Translations under genes and position numbers: made by a program | The notes under the pieces: generated by a model | Database searches by the model: none | What the model saw: only the letters and a program-made list of their open reading frames with translations | Told to the model about the DNA's origin: nothing | Shown here: positions 1-11,600 of the stretch, one piece after another | Position numbering within the stretch: position 1 is the first letter of the stretch | Layout: each line of letters starts with the position of its first letter | From: Oxytricha trifallax | Taxonomy: Eukaryota; Ciliophora; Spirotrichea; Sporadotrichida; Oxytrichidae | Length of the DNA stretch: 64,000 nt | Direction: 5' to 3' | NCBI GenBank assembly: GCA_000711775.1 | Contig: ARYC01017211.1 | Coordinates: 124,001-188,000 of the forward strand

Positions 1-635
1 ACTTAAGATGTAAAGTTTGCAGAGATTCCAAACTATCCAGAAATCTCAGTGACTAACTTATATGATGATGCTATAAATGACCCAGAGGTTTCGCAGTACC
101 TGCCTACTAAGAGGCAGTTCTCAAACAATCTACCTGAAAGAAACTATTTCTTTGGCATCCTTGCAACAATTAAAGCTGATTATTTGAAAGAAATGATTCA
201 AAAATCTCATAAAAAAAAAGATACAGCATCTCTTCGAAGATAAGGACAAGCAAGGGATTAAGATAAGTGAGAGCTGGCTATCAGAGCTGCAGAAGCACCC
301 TTATATTTCAAGTAAGTTTTTAGCTTAACTCTTTTGAAAAATCTGGTACTGGCATCTTCTTGATGAAGGAATAGAGCAAGCTTCACAAAAGAGCGAAAGT
401 CGCAAACAAATACGAAGTTAACAAAAGACTTTATTCAAATATTTAGAATCCAGAGTCAATGATTATAGATTTTAAAGATGGCATCAAGCGAAAAAAGCTT
501 TACTAAATATTTTTTTTATGTATGTTTGCCTTGTTTTAAAATTTACTTAATTCTTTAAATTAAACCTTGGAGGAGATTAGCAATATGTCGAAAAAAGAAG
601 GAAAGCTTGCTAAAGTAAAAGATCTTAAAATGTGA
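1..635 (+). pseudogene. TBE small ('22-kDa') ORF, 5'-truncated by window
   Basis: Distal part of the central TBE ORF. Recognisable blocks shared with the other copies are TNLYDDAINDPEVSQYLP (from 49) and LPERNYFFGILATIK, followed after frameshifts by a KQGIKISESWLSEL-type segment. The usual C-terminus ends in TGA at 633-635, 9 bp from the converging transposase stop. The function of this TBE ORF is not established; it has no motif I recognise. Frame breaks after about codon 64 show decay. Confidence 0.7.
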
Positions 636-644
636 CTAATTTAC

Positions 645-2260
645 TCATTAACTTAGCTCTAATACTTATTTATATACATTTATTCTCCTTCCTTAGCACA
701 CTTTTAAACCAACTAATTATCTACTCTCTTTGCTTAACTTTTAATAAAATCAACTGTATCAATAGTTAGGTCAATGAATCAAGTGGTATATAAAAGTTTG
801 GGGGGCAAAATCTGAACCGAATAATTTTTATAGTTAAAATTAGATGGCGCTTGCCTTTTCCAAATCAAATTAATGTCGAAGAACACGAAGAACCTATTTA
901 TGATTACGAGGGATTTCTCTATATTTTTGAAAACACACAAAATAAGTCTCAGATTTATCATAAAAGTACATTTTTCCCCCATATTTTTATGTTTTATTTT
1001 AACAATTCCAAACTGTATAACTTACTCAAATTGTTGTTAATAAGTAATCTGAGCACATATCCAAAAATTGTATGATCATTTAAAATAATAAATGTTATAT
1101 AAAATTAAATTGTATATATATTATTACTTATTAACAAGAATTTGAGGAAATTATTTAGTTTGGACTTGTTTAAATTAAACATAAAATATGGGAAAAAATA
1201 TAAAAAAATTATTTAATTTTTTTAAATCATAAATCTGAGACTCATTTTGTGTGTTATCAAAACTAAAGAAAAACCCTTCTTAATCAAAAATAGTTTCTTC
1301 GAGTTCTTTGACATTAATTTTTTTGTAGAAGGTATGCCAACTTATTTAAATTATAAAAAATTATCTGGTTCAGATATTTTCACTTCGGTTTAGATATTTC
1401 CCCCAAGTTTCTTGTAATGACCTTTTAATATACTCCAGTATAATTTTTATTATTAAACTGTGGACTGTAGGGTACATTGAAAACTGTCGTTATTCTAAGT
1501 TTTTCATAACTCTTCCTTGTTTCTTTAGTCTTATGAACAGAAAGATTATCAACGAATAATATAATCTATTATTCAGGGTATTTCTCTATCAGTTGCACTA
1601 AAAAATTTATATACTGCTCTGAGTTAATTGAACTAGGATGAGAATGAAATAAGTTTCCAAACCAGCATCCTCGCTAATACCTCCAAGAATTTCAATTGTT
1701 TATACCTTGAATTTCTAGTCATTTACTTCTATAATACTATGTCTCTTATACCAAGACTTCTAGAGGTAAGTGTTTAAGGTAAACACAGCCTAGTCAACAT
1801 CTATAGACTTAATTTTATTCTGTTAGACTCTCTGTATTTAGTTATATATATAATTTAGGTTATTGTTGTAAAATGGCAGAGTGAAATCAATAACTCTCTT
1901 GATACGATTCGCATCTGTTCGATGCAATTTTGTTTATAAATACTTGTAACTTTGAAAAAAATCTTCAACTCAGGGACTGACGATGAAACATAGGGGAGCC
2001 CAATACTTCAAAGGTTTTTCATTAATTAGTTAGTAAATATGCTTCTATAATAAGAACTTGACTTCCTCTTATGCTCAGAATTCAACAATTATTGCTTTAA
2101 TTATTCTTCTGTAAGACAGTGGGAGCGAAGAGTAGATGGACTTCTCTATATAAGTAGTTCATTACTAACTTAAAATTAAGTACTTGTGTGATATATACAT
2201 ATATTTTATATACAATTCAAAATAAATAGACCCCATAAGCTTGCAATTTTTGTCTCGCAT
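645..2260 (-). pseudogene. TBE-a transposase (DDE), interrupted by foldback
   Basis: The start is ATG at 2258-2260, matching the transposase N-terminus of TBE-c. The region 1490-1560 read on the minus strand gives VDNLSVHKTKETRKSY, which carries the second catalytic Asp of the DDE triad. The C-terminal stop TGA is at 645-647. The reading frame is split by a 618-bp foldback (794-1411) inserted between the codons for a KGHYKKL segment and the codons for a LYHLM segment; both sides can be matched to the unbroken TBE-f sequence. Additional small indels are present. Role in an intact copy: cut-and-paste transposition, and in Oxytricha TBE transposases also take part in genome rearrangement (established knowledge). 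This copy cannot encode it. Confidence 0.75.
794..1411. repeat. Foldback element inside TBE-a transposase
   Basis: Inverted arms of about 170-185 bp (794-965 and 1228-1411) surround a ~260 bp AT-rich loop. The outer ends are AAGTTTGGGGG and its complement. The right arm has an extra internal duplication of a CTGAACC-like block. Flanks rejoin into TBE transposase sequence, so this is an insertion. The short ORFs visible in the arms are not conserved as protein. Confidence 0.75.
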
Positions 2261-2340
2261 TTAATTAATAATCACAATCCCTTAAAAATTCCTAACAAAT
2301 CAATGCACTTATTTACCTCATTAAATTGTTGTAGAGGTTT

Positions 2341-2846
2341 ATTTGAAAACTTTCAATATGGAATAAAAATAAAAAAATCATGAGTAGATGTCAATGCTAA
2401 AGATAAGTTTGGAATGTTTAAATTCTAAATTAAATTAAATCTTTTAATTTTTTATCTTCATAATTATATCATTATTCCTAGATTTTCTCTGTAAGATTTA
2501 TTTATCAAAATTTAATTTTACTTATCCTTTAATAATTAATTTTAAATTAACTTACTATTTATCATAAAAAATTTATATAATATAATAATAAAGAAGCATA
2601 GTATCGCTTTTTTATCAGCTTATAAAATTGATTGTTCTTGTTTTAAAATAAACCATAAGTATAAAATAATTATAAATATAGAATATCCTAACTATATTTT
2701 CAAAATATGATGAAAAAAGTAATTATCAAAATTGAAATTAATTCTTGATTATGAAAAAAAAATTCCAATTTTAAACATGTTGTTTATTTTATCTCTCCTA
2801 TCATTTATTTGAACATTTATCGAATATTTTTATTTTTTTTTGGCTA
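2341..2846. other. AT-rich spacer
   Basis: Very AT-rich, with A and T runs. I see no supported gene or repeat between the TBE-a end and the next foldback. Confidence 0.6.
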
Positions 2847-3454
2847 TGGAGTCAAACACATCCCCCTAATGTGTTTTTTTTTAGTCTGATAGAGTTTTTG
2901 ACGCTGAGTAATAGTAACGGAAGTACTATGCGTGCCTGATTAATATTTTTGAGTTATTACCTAAAATAACTTCATTTTTTGTATATAAAATTATAGTTAA
3001 AAAAAAAATTTATTTTCATTTTTCATAAAATTTAAAATAAAAAAAATATCAAATAGACTACTTATGAGCGAATTAGTTAAAAATTATTAATTTTTTTTAG
3101 TTTATCAAAATATATTATAATTATTAATATTTTGAACTTAAAATTATTACAAGCATGTGAATTAAAATAATTATAATATATTTTGATAAACTAAAAAAAA
3201 TTAATAATTTTTAACTAATTCGCTCATAAGTAGCCTATTTATATTTTTTAATTTTTAATTTTATGAAAATTTAAAATAATTTTTTTTTTTATTTTTACTA
3301 TAATTTTATTTACAAAAAGTGATCTTATTTTAGGTAATAACTCTAAAATATTAATCGCGCACACACAGTACTTTAGCTATTATAACTCAGCATCAAAAAC
3401 TCTATCAGACTAACAAAAGAAAATTACACATTAGGGGGGATGTGCTTGACCCCA
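2847..3454. repeat. 608-bp foldback (long inverted repeat)
   Basis: Two near-identical arms of about 280-290 bp (2847-3127 and 3165-3454) with a ~37-bp loop. Each outer end carries CACATCCCCCTAATGTG, itself a small hairpin. The inner 60 bp of the arms, around ATTCGCTCATAAGTAG, is essentially perfect. There is no protein-coding evidence; the ORF at 3440 begins in the arm and runs into AT-rich DNA. Could be a foldback transposon or MITE. Confidence 0.8.
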
Positions 3455-3760
3455 TTTCCTTTTTTTTATTTATTCAATTGTTTATTTTTAATATTTTCAT
3501 CTCATATATTATTGATAATTCAAATCGTAAGTAACAGTATTATCAGCTTTTTATACGCTGCTTATATATTGAGCTTACCCATCATTTTAATTATCATTTA
3601 TTCGTCCATAATAGAAGAAAAATAAATTTTTAATAAAATAAATATCATAATTAGTTTATTTAATTAATTATAAATATAATAATCCTTTAATTTATCTCTT
3701 TTCATTTCCATATATATATTTTTAAAAAATATTTTAATTGAGGACTCCCAATTTTTATCT

Positions 3761-4748
3761 ATTAAGCGAGTATAATTAAAATGGGGAGACTGTTAAAATA
3801 AAATCAAAAAAGAGATCAATTAAAATTATGATCATCTCAATACACAAGAGTTTTAAGACCCAACAGTCACTATTTTGAATTAAGTTTGAGTAGATCCTTA
3901 TTTAATTTTAATGTATTAATCAACTAACTAAAAATGGAATTTCTTTGTTTTTTCATCTTTTTTTAACTTTTTCTATTTTTTGTTCATCGATCAAGTAGAT
4001 GCTGTAGTTGATCTTCAGGTTTTTTCATAATTTTCATAGATATCTTCAGGGTATCTTCAGGATATCTTCCTCAAAAAATTTAAAGTGTGGAGAGTGTGGA
4101 GAGTATGGAGAGTGTGGAGCCCAATATTGACAATAATAGTAGTAATAGCACTAATAATCTCAAAATCAAGCATTATTATGAGTCTGGGATTTTTTCTAAA
4201 ACATCTTGTTTTTCTAAAATTCATAGATGTGATGTCTAATGTTGAAGATGATGATGAAGATGATGTTGATGAAAACTAAGAAAAAATCAGTGATGTAAAA
4301 TTTTGAAATTCTCTAGAATTTCAACCAGACTCATAATAATGCTTGATTTTGAGATTATTAGTGCTATTACTACTATTATTGCCAATATTGGGCTCCACAC
4401 TCTCCATACTCTCCACACTCTCCACACTTTAAATTTTTTAAGGAAGATATCCTGAAGATACCCTGAAGATAACTATGAAAATTATGAAAAAACTTGAAGA
4501 TCAGCTACAGCATCTACTTGATCGATGGACAAAAAATACAGAAAATCAGAAAAGCTGATAAAAAACAAAAATTCCATTTTTAGTTAGTTGATTAATACAT
4601 TAAAATTAAATAAGGATCTACTCAAACTTAATTCAAAATAGTGACTGTTGGATCTTAACTCTTGTGTATTGAGATGATCATAATTTTAATTGATCTCTTT
4701 TTTGATTTTATTTTAACAGTCTCCCCATTTTAATTATACTCGCTTAAT
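3761..4748. repeat. 988-bp foldback with acidic micro-ORF in the loop
   Basis: Arms of about 425 bp (3761-4185 and 4325-4748) are highly similar in inverted orientation and start with ATTAAGCGAGTATAATTAAA. Each arm contains four tandem copies of a 9-bp unit GTGTGGAGA (4085-4120 and the complement at about 4394-4430). The ~140-bp loop reads, from ATG at 4231 with TAA as Gln, a very acidic peptide starting MSNVEDDDEDDVDEN and ending at TGA. No transposase is present, so if mobile it is non-autonomous. Confidence 0.8.
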
Positions 4749-6240
4749 ATTAAAAAATGTTAAATTTATATAATAGTGTAAAATAATCAATAACTATTTT
4801 AATTTTTATATTAAATTTGTATTAAGTGGGTTATTTGTTGGTATGATTTATTTAAAATTGTAACATAGTTTATTATATAAAACTTTTAGCTTAAATTTCT
4901 TGGATAATTTTTTGGAGTTTATTTAAAAATATGAGTTAAAAATTAATACATCCCACGTTTAAATTTAAATAAAAGCTATTTTTAATTTTTAGTAAAATAT
5001 GACAGTTATATAGTCGATTTAGATATTAAATGAAATTAAATTAATAAAAATCTATCGCAGTAATCAAATCTATAGCAAGTTTAATTATAGATTAAATTTT
5101 TTTTCACAATATCCGACAATATTAACTGGATTTATATTTAATAATTACCCTGAATTATCTCAAGGACCTAAATATTTTCAATTTTAAGGAAATTTTTAAA
5201 AAACAGTTAAAAATGTCCTTTTCGCAAAGAAAATTAGATAGATTTTAAATAGTGATTAAAAGAATTTACTCATTTTTATTTTACTATTAAATTTGTTTAA
5301 ATACCCAAATTTTGGAAACATTGCGAAGAACATTATAGAAAATATTTTATAGTAGAATGAGCTTATATGAATTTTCTTATAAAGAATATATTCTTATTAT
5401 AAGGTAATAATTTTAGAAATATTAAAAATTAAATTATCATTGAAAGATATATTTATCTCAATTATCTTACAACTCTGTATTAATATTAGCAAGTCAATAA
5501 TATTTTTAAATAAATAATATTAAAATATAAATAGAGATTCGATGTTTATAAACCATTTTAAACTTCAAAATAAATAAAATTTTATAAAAACTGAAAACGT
5601 ATCACCAAAGAACATCAATCTATAATTAATTCAAATATTTCAGTAAAACTTTTATTTATTAAAAAATTATTATAATTAAATTTTACTATTTGTAAAGTTA
5701 GTTATTCTTCAATAGATAATTTATTAATTATCATAAACTTATATCTGATTAAAAATCAATCATAAATATGTTATTAATTAGGCTTCAATCATCTATTTTA
5801 ATAGGAAAAATCATTTAAAATTTGATTATTAATCAACAATTTATAATTGCTATAAGCTTATAAAAATATAGCAACTAATATATTAGTTTAATTGATTTTA
5901 ATGGAAATCAAATAATTGGGTATTGCGTTGATAAATTGCTTTAATTTGCAAAAACAAAAGTAAAATGCTTATAATTTTAATATATAATTAGAACCAACAA
6001 TAAAATATAAGAGCTTTTATAATGCAGAGTTTTTATGATTTAGAAATTCATTAAGTAATAAAAATAAACAATTATATTTATATTTTATTAAACTTTGAGA
6101 AGCTTTTTCTTTTAAAAATGATAATTTACTTAGTTTCATCAAAGCTATACTTATTCATGAAATGATTTCCTACTTATATTAGCAGTATTTCTCATCATTT
6201 CTTATATTATGCATATTGATCTTAATTAATTAAATGTTTA
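4749..6240. other. AT-rich spacer without supported genes
   Basis: About 1.5 kb of strongly AT-rich DNA. I found no long ciliate-code frame with coding character, no intron signals in pairs and no repeat shared with the rest of the window. Confidence 0.55.
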
Positions 6241-6250
6241 TTGTTCAAAC

Positions 6251-6354
6251 CGAGCCCCCTTCCACCCTTAATAGACCCCCTCACACCCTATATAAACCCC
6301 TCACACCCAAACTAGATCCCTCTCACACCCTAAATAAACCTCCTCCCATCTAAA
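6251..6354 (+). repeat. C-rich degenerate tandem repeat, ~21-bp unit
   Basis: About five units of the form CCCCTCACACCCTAAATAAA in a row, with strong strand asymmetry (C and A on this strand). It stands out sharply from the surrounding AT-rich DNA and lies 200 bp left of TBE-b. It is not the exact C4A4 telomere repeat. Confidence 0.7.
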
Positions 6355-6553
6355 CAAAATCAACTATTCATATAAATTTTTGATTCTTGAAGATGAAAAC
6401 ATTTTCCTTCTTTATATCTTGGTTCTAACATCTATTATAAATAAGATAAATTTTTTTTCTTACAAAATTTTATCAGCCTTTAAAATTCCCATTTTAATTT
6501 TGCTATATAGAAACTTTTACTTTGTCCATCGGACTATTTCAACAGATGATACA
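6302..6553 (+). CDS. Possible exon ending at the TBE-b insertion (hypothetical)
   Basis: An open frame in ciliate code runs from the C-rich repeat to the TBE-b target site and encodes several hydrophobic stretches (for example ILVLTSIINKI and IPILILLYRNF). There is no upstream ATG in frame. If TBE-b were removed leaving one AAT, the frame would continue about 80 codons to the right of the element. Because only TGA stops translation here, an open frame of this length is weak evidence; low-confidence call. Confidence 0.25.
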
Positions 6554-6685
6554 ATCAAAATCCCAAAACCATTTCAGTAATTTGATTGTTTTTTTGAACT
6601 ATTAGTGCATACTTTATTAGGGTTTTAATAGGGTTTATGTCGGGGTTTAATATTTAAATATTAGTAATTTAAGTGAGTATATTTG

Positions 6686-7465
6686 AGTGTTTGGGTCTGT
6701 TTATGACAGTGAGTATATAGATTTATTGTTTAAGTTTCGTTATGTTTGCGATGATTATAGTGATCAACTCAAGCCTATTTTAAGTTACACGTCTAAAGCA
6801 AGTCTACTACATAAATCTCCTGCTACTGTTAGGTCTCACTGTTTTTATTAGCATAGAATTTGAAGAGAGAGCAACTTAATTCTTAACCTAAAAGACCTTT
6901 GAAATTCTAGCAGCATCATATTAATTATCTCATTAATGATAAGACTTTCAAATACTGGGCTCATTTCTCTCTAGCCTAGAGGGCTGTGATGTTTCATCGC
7001 CAATTTCCTGAGCTTCACATATCTGCTTAATCGATAGCCAACATTTATAAAAGAATGGAATATCTTACAAGACAGTCAATCGCATTAAGAGGGTGATTGA
7101 CTTTAATATTCCATTTTATAAGACTAATTTAATTTATATATTCGATTAAATGCAGAGGGCTGTTTGTAGATAACTTATCTGTCCATAAAACTAAAGACAC
7201 AAGGAAGGAATATGAAAGGCTAAACATAACACCTGTATTTAATGTTCCTTACAGTCCTCAGTTCAATGAAATTGAATTATATTGGGGGTTATTGAAAGGT
7301 CATTATATGAAATTGCTGCTCTCTCACTTGATACACGACTTGAAGATAGATACAGTAGATTTTATTTAGAGTTCTGCTAAGAGAGTCAGATATGATAAAG
7401 CTAAAGTATGAGCAAGAGATAAGAGATTTTGTGTATGTAAATAAGTTTTAGATTTAAACGAATGA
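6686..7465 (+). pseudogene. TBE-b transposase with catalytic-core deletion
   Basis: The N-terminal part matches the other copies (YDSEYIDLLFKFRYVC, then a helix-turn-helix-like SPATVRSH segment), and the block around YWAHFSL is present. At about 7163 the sequence jumps to DNLSVHKTKDT, losing about 90 codons found in TBE-c, -d and -f that should include the first catalytic Asp. The second Asp (DNLSVH) and the Glu (NEIELYWG) remain. The stop TGA at 7463-7465 is in the conserved position. Expected to be inactive; mobilisation would need a transposase from another copy. Confidence 0.8.
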
Positions 7466-7477
7466 ATAAGTACACAT

Positions 7478-8262
7478 ATTAAATTTACCCGTAAAGGGAT
7501 TTAGCTTCTCTTTCTTTTCTTCCTCTTAAGGATTGCTTGGGCCTATGTATCTTCTCTTAGTGCCAGCTCCTGCATCTATGTTCATCTCGTCTGGCTTTTA
7601 GAAATCTTTGAAGAGTCTCTTACTCAATTCATGCTTTACTTGAGATTTTCTCTCTCTGTTTAACTTGCTACGCTCTTTCATCAAGTATATAGCTGTTCAA
7701 TGTTTTTCTATAAAGTTAGAAGGGTAAGCTTACTTGAGATGAATGGATGCTTCTGTAGTTCCTAGAGCCAGGTGTCACTTATTTTTATTCCTTGCTTCTC
7801 TTTTTCTTCAGGAGAGATGCTGAAGCGTTTCTTTTGAGCTTCTTATATAACTTCATTTAAGTACTCAGGTTTCAGAGTTGCAAGAACATTAAAGAAGAAG
7901 TTACTCTCTGGCAACTTATTAGAGAGCTGTAGCTTTGATGGAAGGTAGAGAGCTACGTCCGGATCACTCATAGCATCGTCATATAGGTTTGTAACAGATA
8001 TTTCAGGGTAGTTAGGTATCTCTATCATCCTAATTTCATTATACTTAAAAGCTTTTTTCTCTTAACTCAGTAAGGCTTTTAAGAATGAGATTTTATTTCC
8101 TTCCTAAGTCGGCAAGAACAATCCAACTATAATGGATTTATTGATCTTAATTAAGAACTTACCTTGCTAAACCAAATTTCTATAAAGGTCCTCTTTACTT
8201 CGAAATTTCCCTATTAAATCTTGAGATTAAATTCTCTTAATTGCATCATTCATAGACTCCAT
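7478..8262 (-). pseudogene. TBE-b small ('22-kDa') ORF
   Basis: ATG at 8260-8262 begins MESMNDA, as in TBE-d and -f. A middle block NYPEISVTNLYDDAMSDPDV (8028 downward) and LPESNFFFNVLATLKPEY follow, then the basic C-terminus. The TGA used by other copies is TGT here, so the 3' limit is uncertain. Converges with the transposase. The function is not known from sequence; I see no catalytic motif. Frame changes occur between the N-terminal and middle parts. Confidence 0.7.
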
Positions 8263-8449
8263 CTTTCTATAAATGTTAATGAAATTTAAAATTATGGATA
8301 TCCATTCTAAGTTTATTGAAATCTTACTACTAAATAGGAGGACCTACTGGAGGTCAACCTTGAAAAGATATACAGAGAAGCATTGAAAAACTTGCTCCAA
8401 GTTTCAGAGTTTGACTTCCATTTTTATCAAACTTTCTCCATTATATTGC

Positions 8450-8650
8450 TCTTAATAATAATTAATTTAATTAGGTGGTGCTCTAATTTATTTAAAACTT
8501 AATTAAGAGGTTAAATTAAAGTTCAAAACCTTATTAGGTGGTGCATTAAAAAAATAAATTTTAAAACTAGCCAACCTAATTTTACGAGAACAGATTTAGG
8601 AACACCACCTAACTTCAAAAAACACATTTAGGTGCATTTCAATGTATAAA
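8450..8650. promoter_or_regulatory.  Confidence 0.
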
Positions 8651-11600
8651 ATGGATGAAATAGTATATAAATTATCTCAAAAATTTAGAAATATAAACAT
8701 AATGTCTCGCACTCTGTTCCCATTAAACCTCTCTAAATCTTTGAGGATACGGTCTTACTTGTATATAAAGAAAGAATTTAAATACTTGTATAATTATTAA
8801 TAGTATTTATAAAATAAGCGGTAACTTACTTAGAAAAGTGGCATTGCTTGGCATTAGCTTACAAAAACTTTCTTTCATGAATCAAAAGAAAATTGAGACT
8901 TGCGATGCCTCTACCTAGTACGAACCTGAGATTTTCTAACTTTAGGTATCAGACTTTGAATAGCAATTCAGTTGTTAAATAGAAATGCAGAGCTAAGAAA
9001 TTTAATGCGAAGTTCCAATAAAAATGGTTGAAGAGGAGAAAGAGAAAAAGAAATAAAAGCATTAAATTTAATTGAAGAGTGTGAGAAGAACTTCACTTAT
9101 AAATCTGCTCTTAAGCGTCATATCTTAGAGCAACTTTCTAACAAGCCCTTTCTATCTTAAGCATGATAAGATAGATGGAAAATATTTTTGCCTTATTGCA
9201 ATAAGTAATATAACCATTCAAGGGATTTAAAAGTTCATCTAGAAAACCATCATGGCAAGAAGTTTGAATTCATAGATACTGAGACTGGTGAGGTTTTCAT
9301 TCAAAAAAGAAAGCCAAGAGACTCTTTAGAATCCTTGGAACAATGAGTTAAGAAAGAAAATAAGCTTATTAAAGCAGTGAGAAACCTCCCAGCTTCTGAG
9401 ATAGTGAAAATCACTCTGAAGATACAAGCACTAAAGCTTCCAATTTTAAATGTAATTGACCTTAAAGAATGTAAGGAAAGTTATCTTATACTTGAGGACA
9501 AGTTTGAGAAAAAGGTCATAACTGATAAGCAGTTCGCATACAAGATTTATCCATTCAACTACTTTAAATGCGATTACAAGTATCTAATGGAATTTGTCAA
9601 TGAGTACTAAGCTCTTACTAAAGCATGGAATTGACAGTGCTGATATATAATTAAGCTCGATGCAATTCTCCTTGCTCAAGATCATGTTGCTTTTCGTCTC
9701 CCTCTATATTAAATGACTTTAAGAGGCTATATTTAAGATTAAAGGATCCCAAAGTAGTTACCTCTTATTCTTACAAATGTTTGCAAAGACATTAAGAGCT
9801 GCACACTTTAGGGTATGTTCATAGAGACTTGAAGCCTGAGAATATTATGCTTGACTTTTCACCTCTCAGAGTAGTAATAATTGATTTCAATAGATTATAA
9901 AGAGTTGAAGCTTCAGGAATTGTAAACGTTTATGGTACTCCTGGATATTTTCCAGAAGGGAGGACTGGAAGATTATGAAATTAAGTGGAATGTATGGGCT
10001 CTAGCAGCAATTAATGCTGAATGCGATATGCCAAGAAATGATTACTATAGCTGTAAGAGAGAGAAAGATTCAAAGCAAAGAATACAGCAAAATCTAGACC
10101 AGTTTAAGATAAAAGGTAAAATGAAAGATATGGCTGAGTAGATAATCATTAAGCCTAACCATTGAGCGGAGCATACAATAGACTAAATAATAATCTGGAT
10201 AGGAGAATTTAAAAAGTTGCCTCATGATGCAAAAGTATTGTTTGAGTGAATAGTAAAGATTTAGAACCTCTAATACACACTATTATACAATAAATTTAAA
10301 CATTAAACCCCTAAATAATCCCTATTAAAACCCTAATAAAGTATGCACTAATAGTATACTTTTATCAATCAAAAACTTAATCAAACTACTGAAAGGGTTT
10401 TGGGGTTTGAATAGGGAAATTAATTAATCAGCTCTTTCTATTTGTCTTGACAAAATTATAACGAAAAAAATAATCAACCTACAATCTCACAGAAATATTT
10501 ATGAACAATTCAAATCATTTTAATTTACTTCATTTAACATAATTTCAAAAATATTCTCATTAGCTTTCCAAATTATATCTACTCTGTATACATGGGGCTT
10601 TATAAATATATATATATATATATAAATTATAGTGAGTAATTTAAATAAAACCCTGTTATCTAATATATTATAGCATCATAATTGTATAAAATAGTTGAAA
10701 TTTAACTTTTAAATGCATCAGGATCTAAAACGAGAGTTACAACATACAAAAACTATAATGTATCATTCGAAAGTTTTGTATTTAAATAATTTTATTTAAA
10801 TATAAATGTTCTATAATTAATTTGTGATGTAGCCTCTATAGCATAAAATATTTAATTTATATTTTTAATTGATTTTTATTTAAAAATAATTACATACTTA
10901 TAATATCTTACAGATTGAAAAACATGTAAATCTGATTTAATTCATTGAAAGATATTTGATGAGCATTAAAAGGATTATTGAGATCAGCTCTAATTTTGAC
11001 TGAGTTATGTTGTACCAAACTATGATAAAATTTTTTCATAATTAAGTCATAAAGTGTATAAAATATTATATAATTTGATCGAAGGTTGAGACGATATAAT
11101 AGGTTTTTGCAGATTAAGTATCAATCGCTTTTAAATTATAAAAAAGCTGTTGCTCATTAATTTTATAGGCAAAATAAACATAAAATATTGTAATATTAAA
11201 GCTCAGTAATTTCAATTAACATTTCATATAGTTAAGTAATATTTTTTTCCAAAATTTAACAGGGAGATATTTCAGATTAATAGATTGAGAAAACATAGTT
11301 AAAGTTTATAAAAAAGAAAATTATTTAAAATTATAAATACTTGAATTGAAGTAGCTATTCTTATTTTATCAGTATTTTTAGAAAAAAGTACAGTTTTTTT
11401 ATTAATTAAAAAATATTTAATGATTTGAGATTAACATTTCAATTTTTATTAGTTTCAATGAGTTTTAAGTTGATGTTTTAATTTTCTTCGAAATTATCGA
11501 TTGATGTTTGCAAAGTGCTTAGCTATACAGTGCGATAATTATTGACTACATTTTCATACATTCCAATGAATGGCTTATCGTTTAAGACCCCTCCGTAAAC

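Larger units (their letters stand above)
1..2340 (-). mobile_element. TBE-a: telomere-bearing element, left part outside window
   Basis: The order is small ORF (+) then transposase (-), as in TBE-d read in the same direction. The kinase end lies outside the window. The right terminus (about 2270-2340) has the transposase-side TBE end sequence (AACAAATCAATGCACTTATTTACCTCATTAA, split here only by decay), but the outermost C4A4 repeat is badly degraded, so the exact end is uncertain. Closest in sequence to TBE-f. The transposase is interrupted by a foldback insertion at 794-1411. Strand is given for the transposase. Confidence 0.85.
6556..10409 (+). mobile_element. TBE-b: 3854-bp telomere-bearing element with internal deletion
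   Basis: The left end CAAAATCCCAAAACC and right end GGGTTTTGGGGTTTG are degenerate C4A4 telomere repeats, followed inward by a shared inverted repeat containing GCATACTTTATTAGGGTT. The target duplication is AAT (6553-6555 and 10410-10412). It carries transposase (+), small ORF (-) and zinc-finger kinase (+). It is 276 bp shorter than TBE-d, which is accounted for by a ~270-bp deletion in the transposase near 7163. TBEs are removed from the macronucleus during development (established for Oxytricha). Confidence 0.95.
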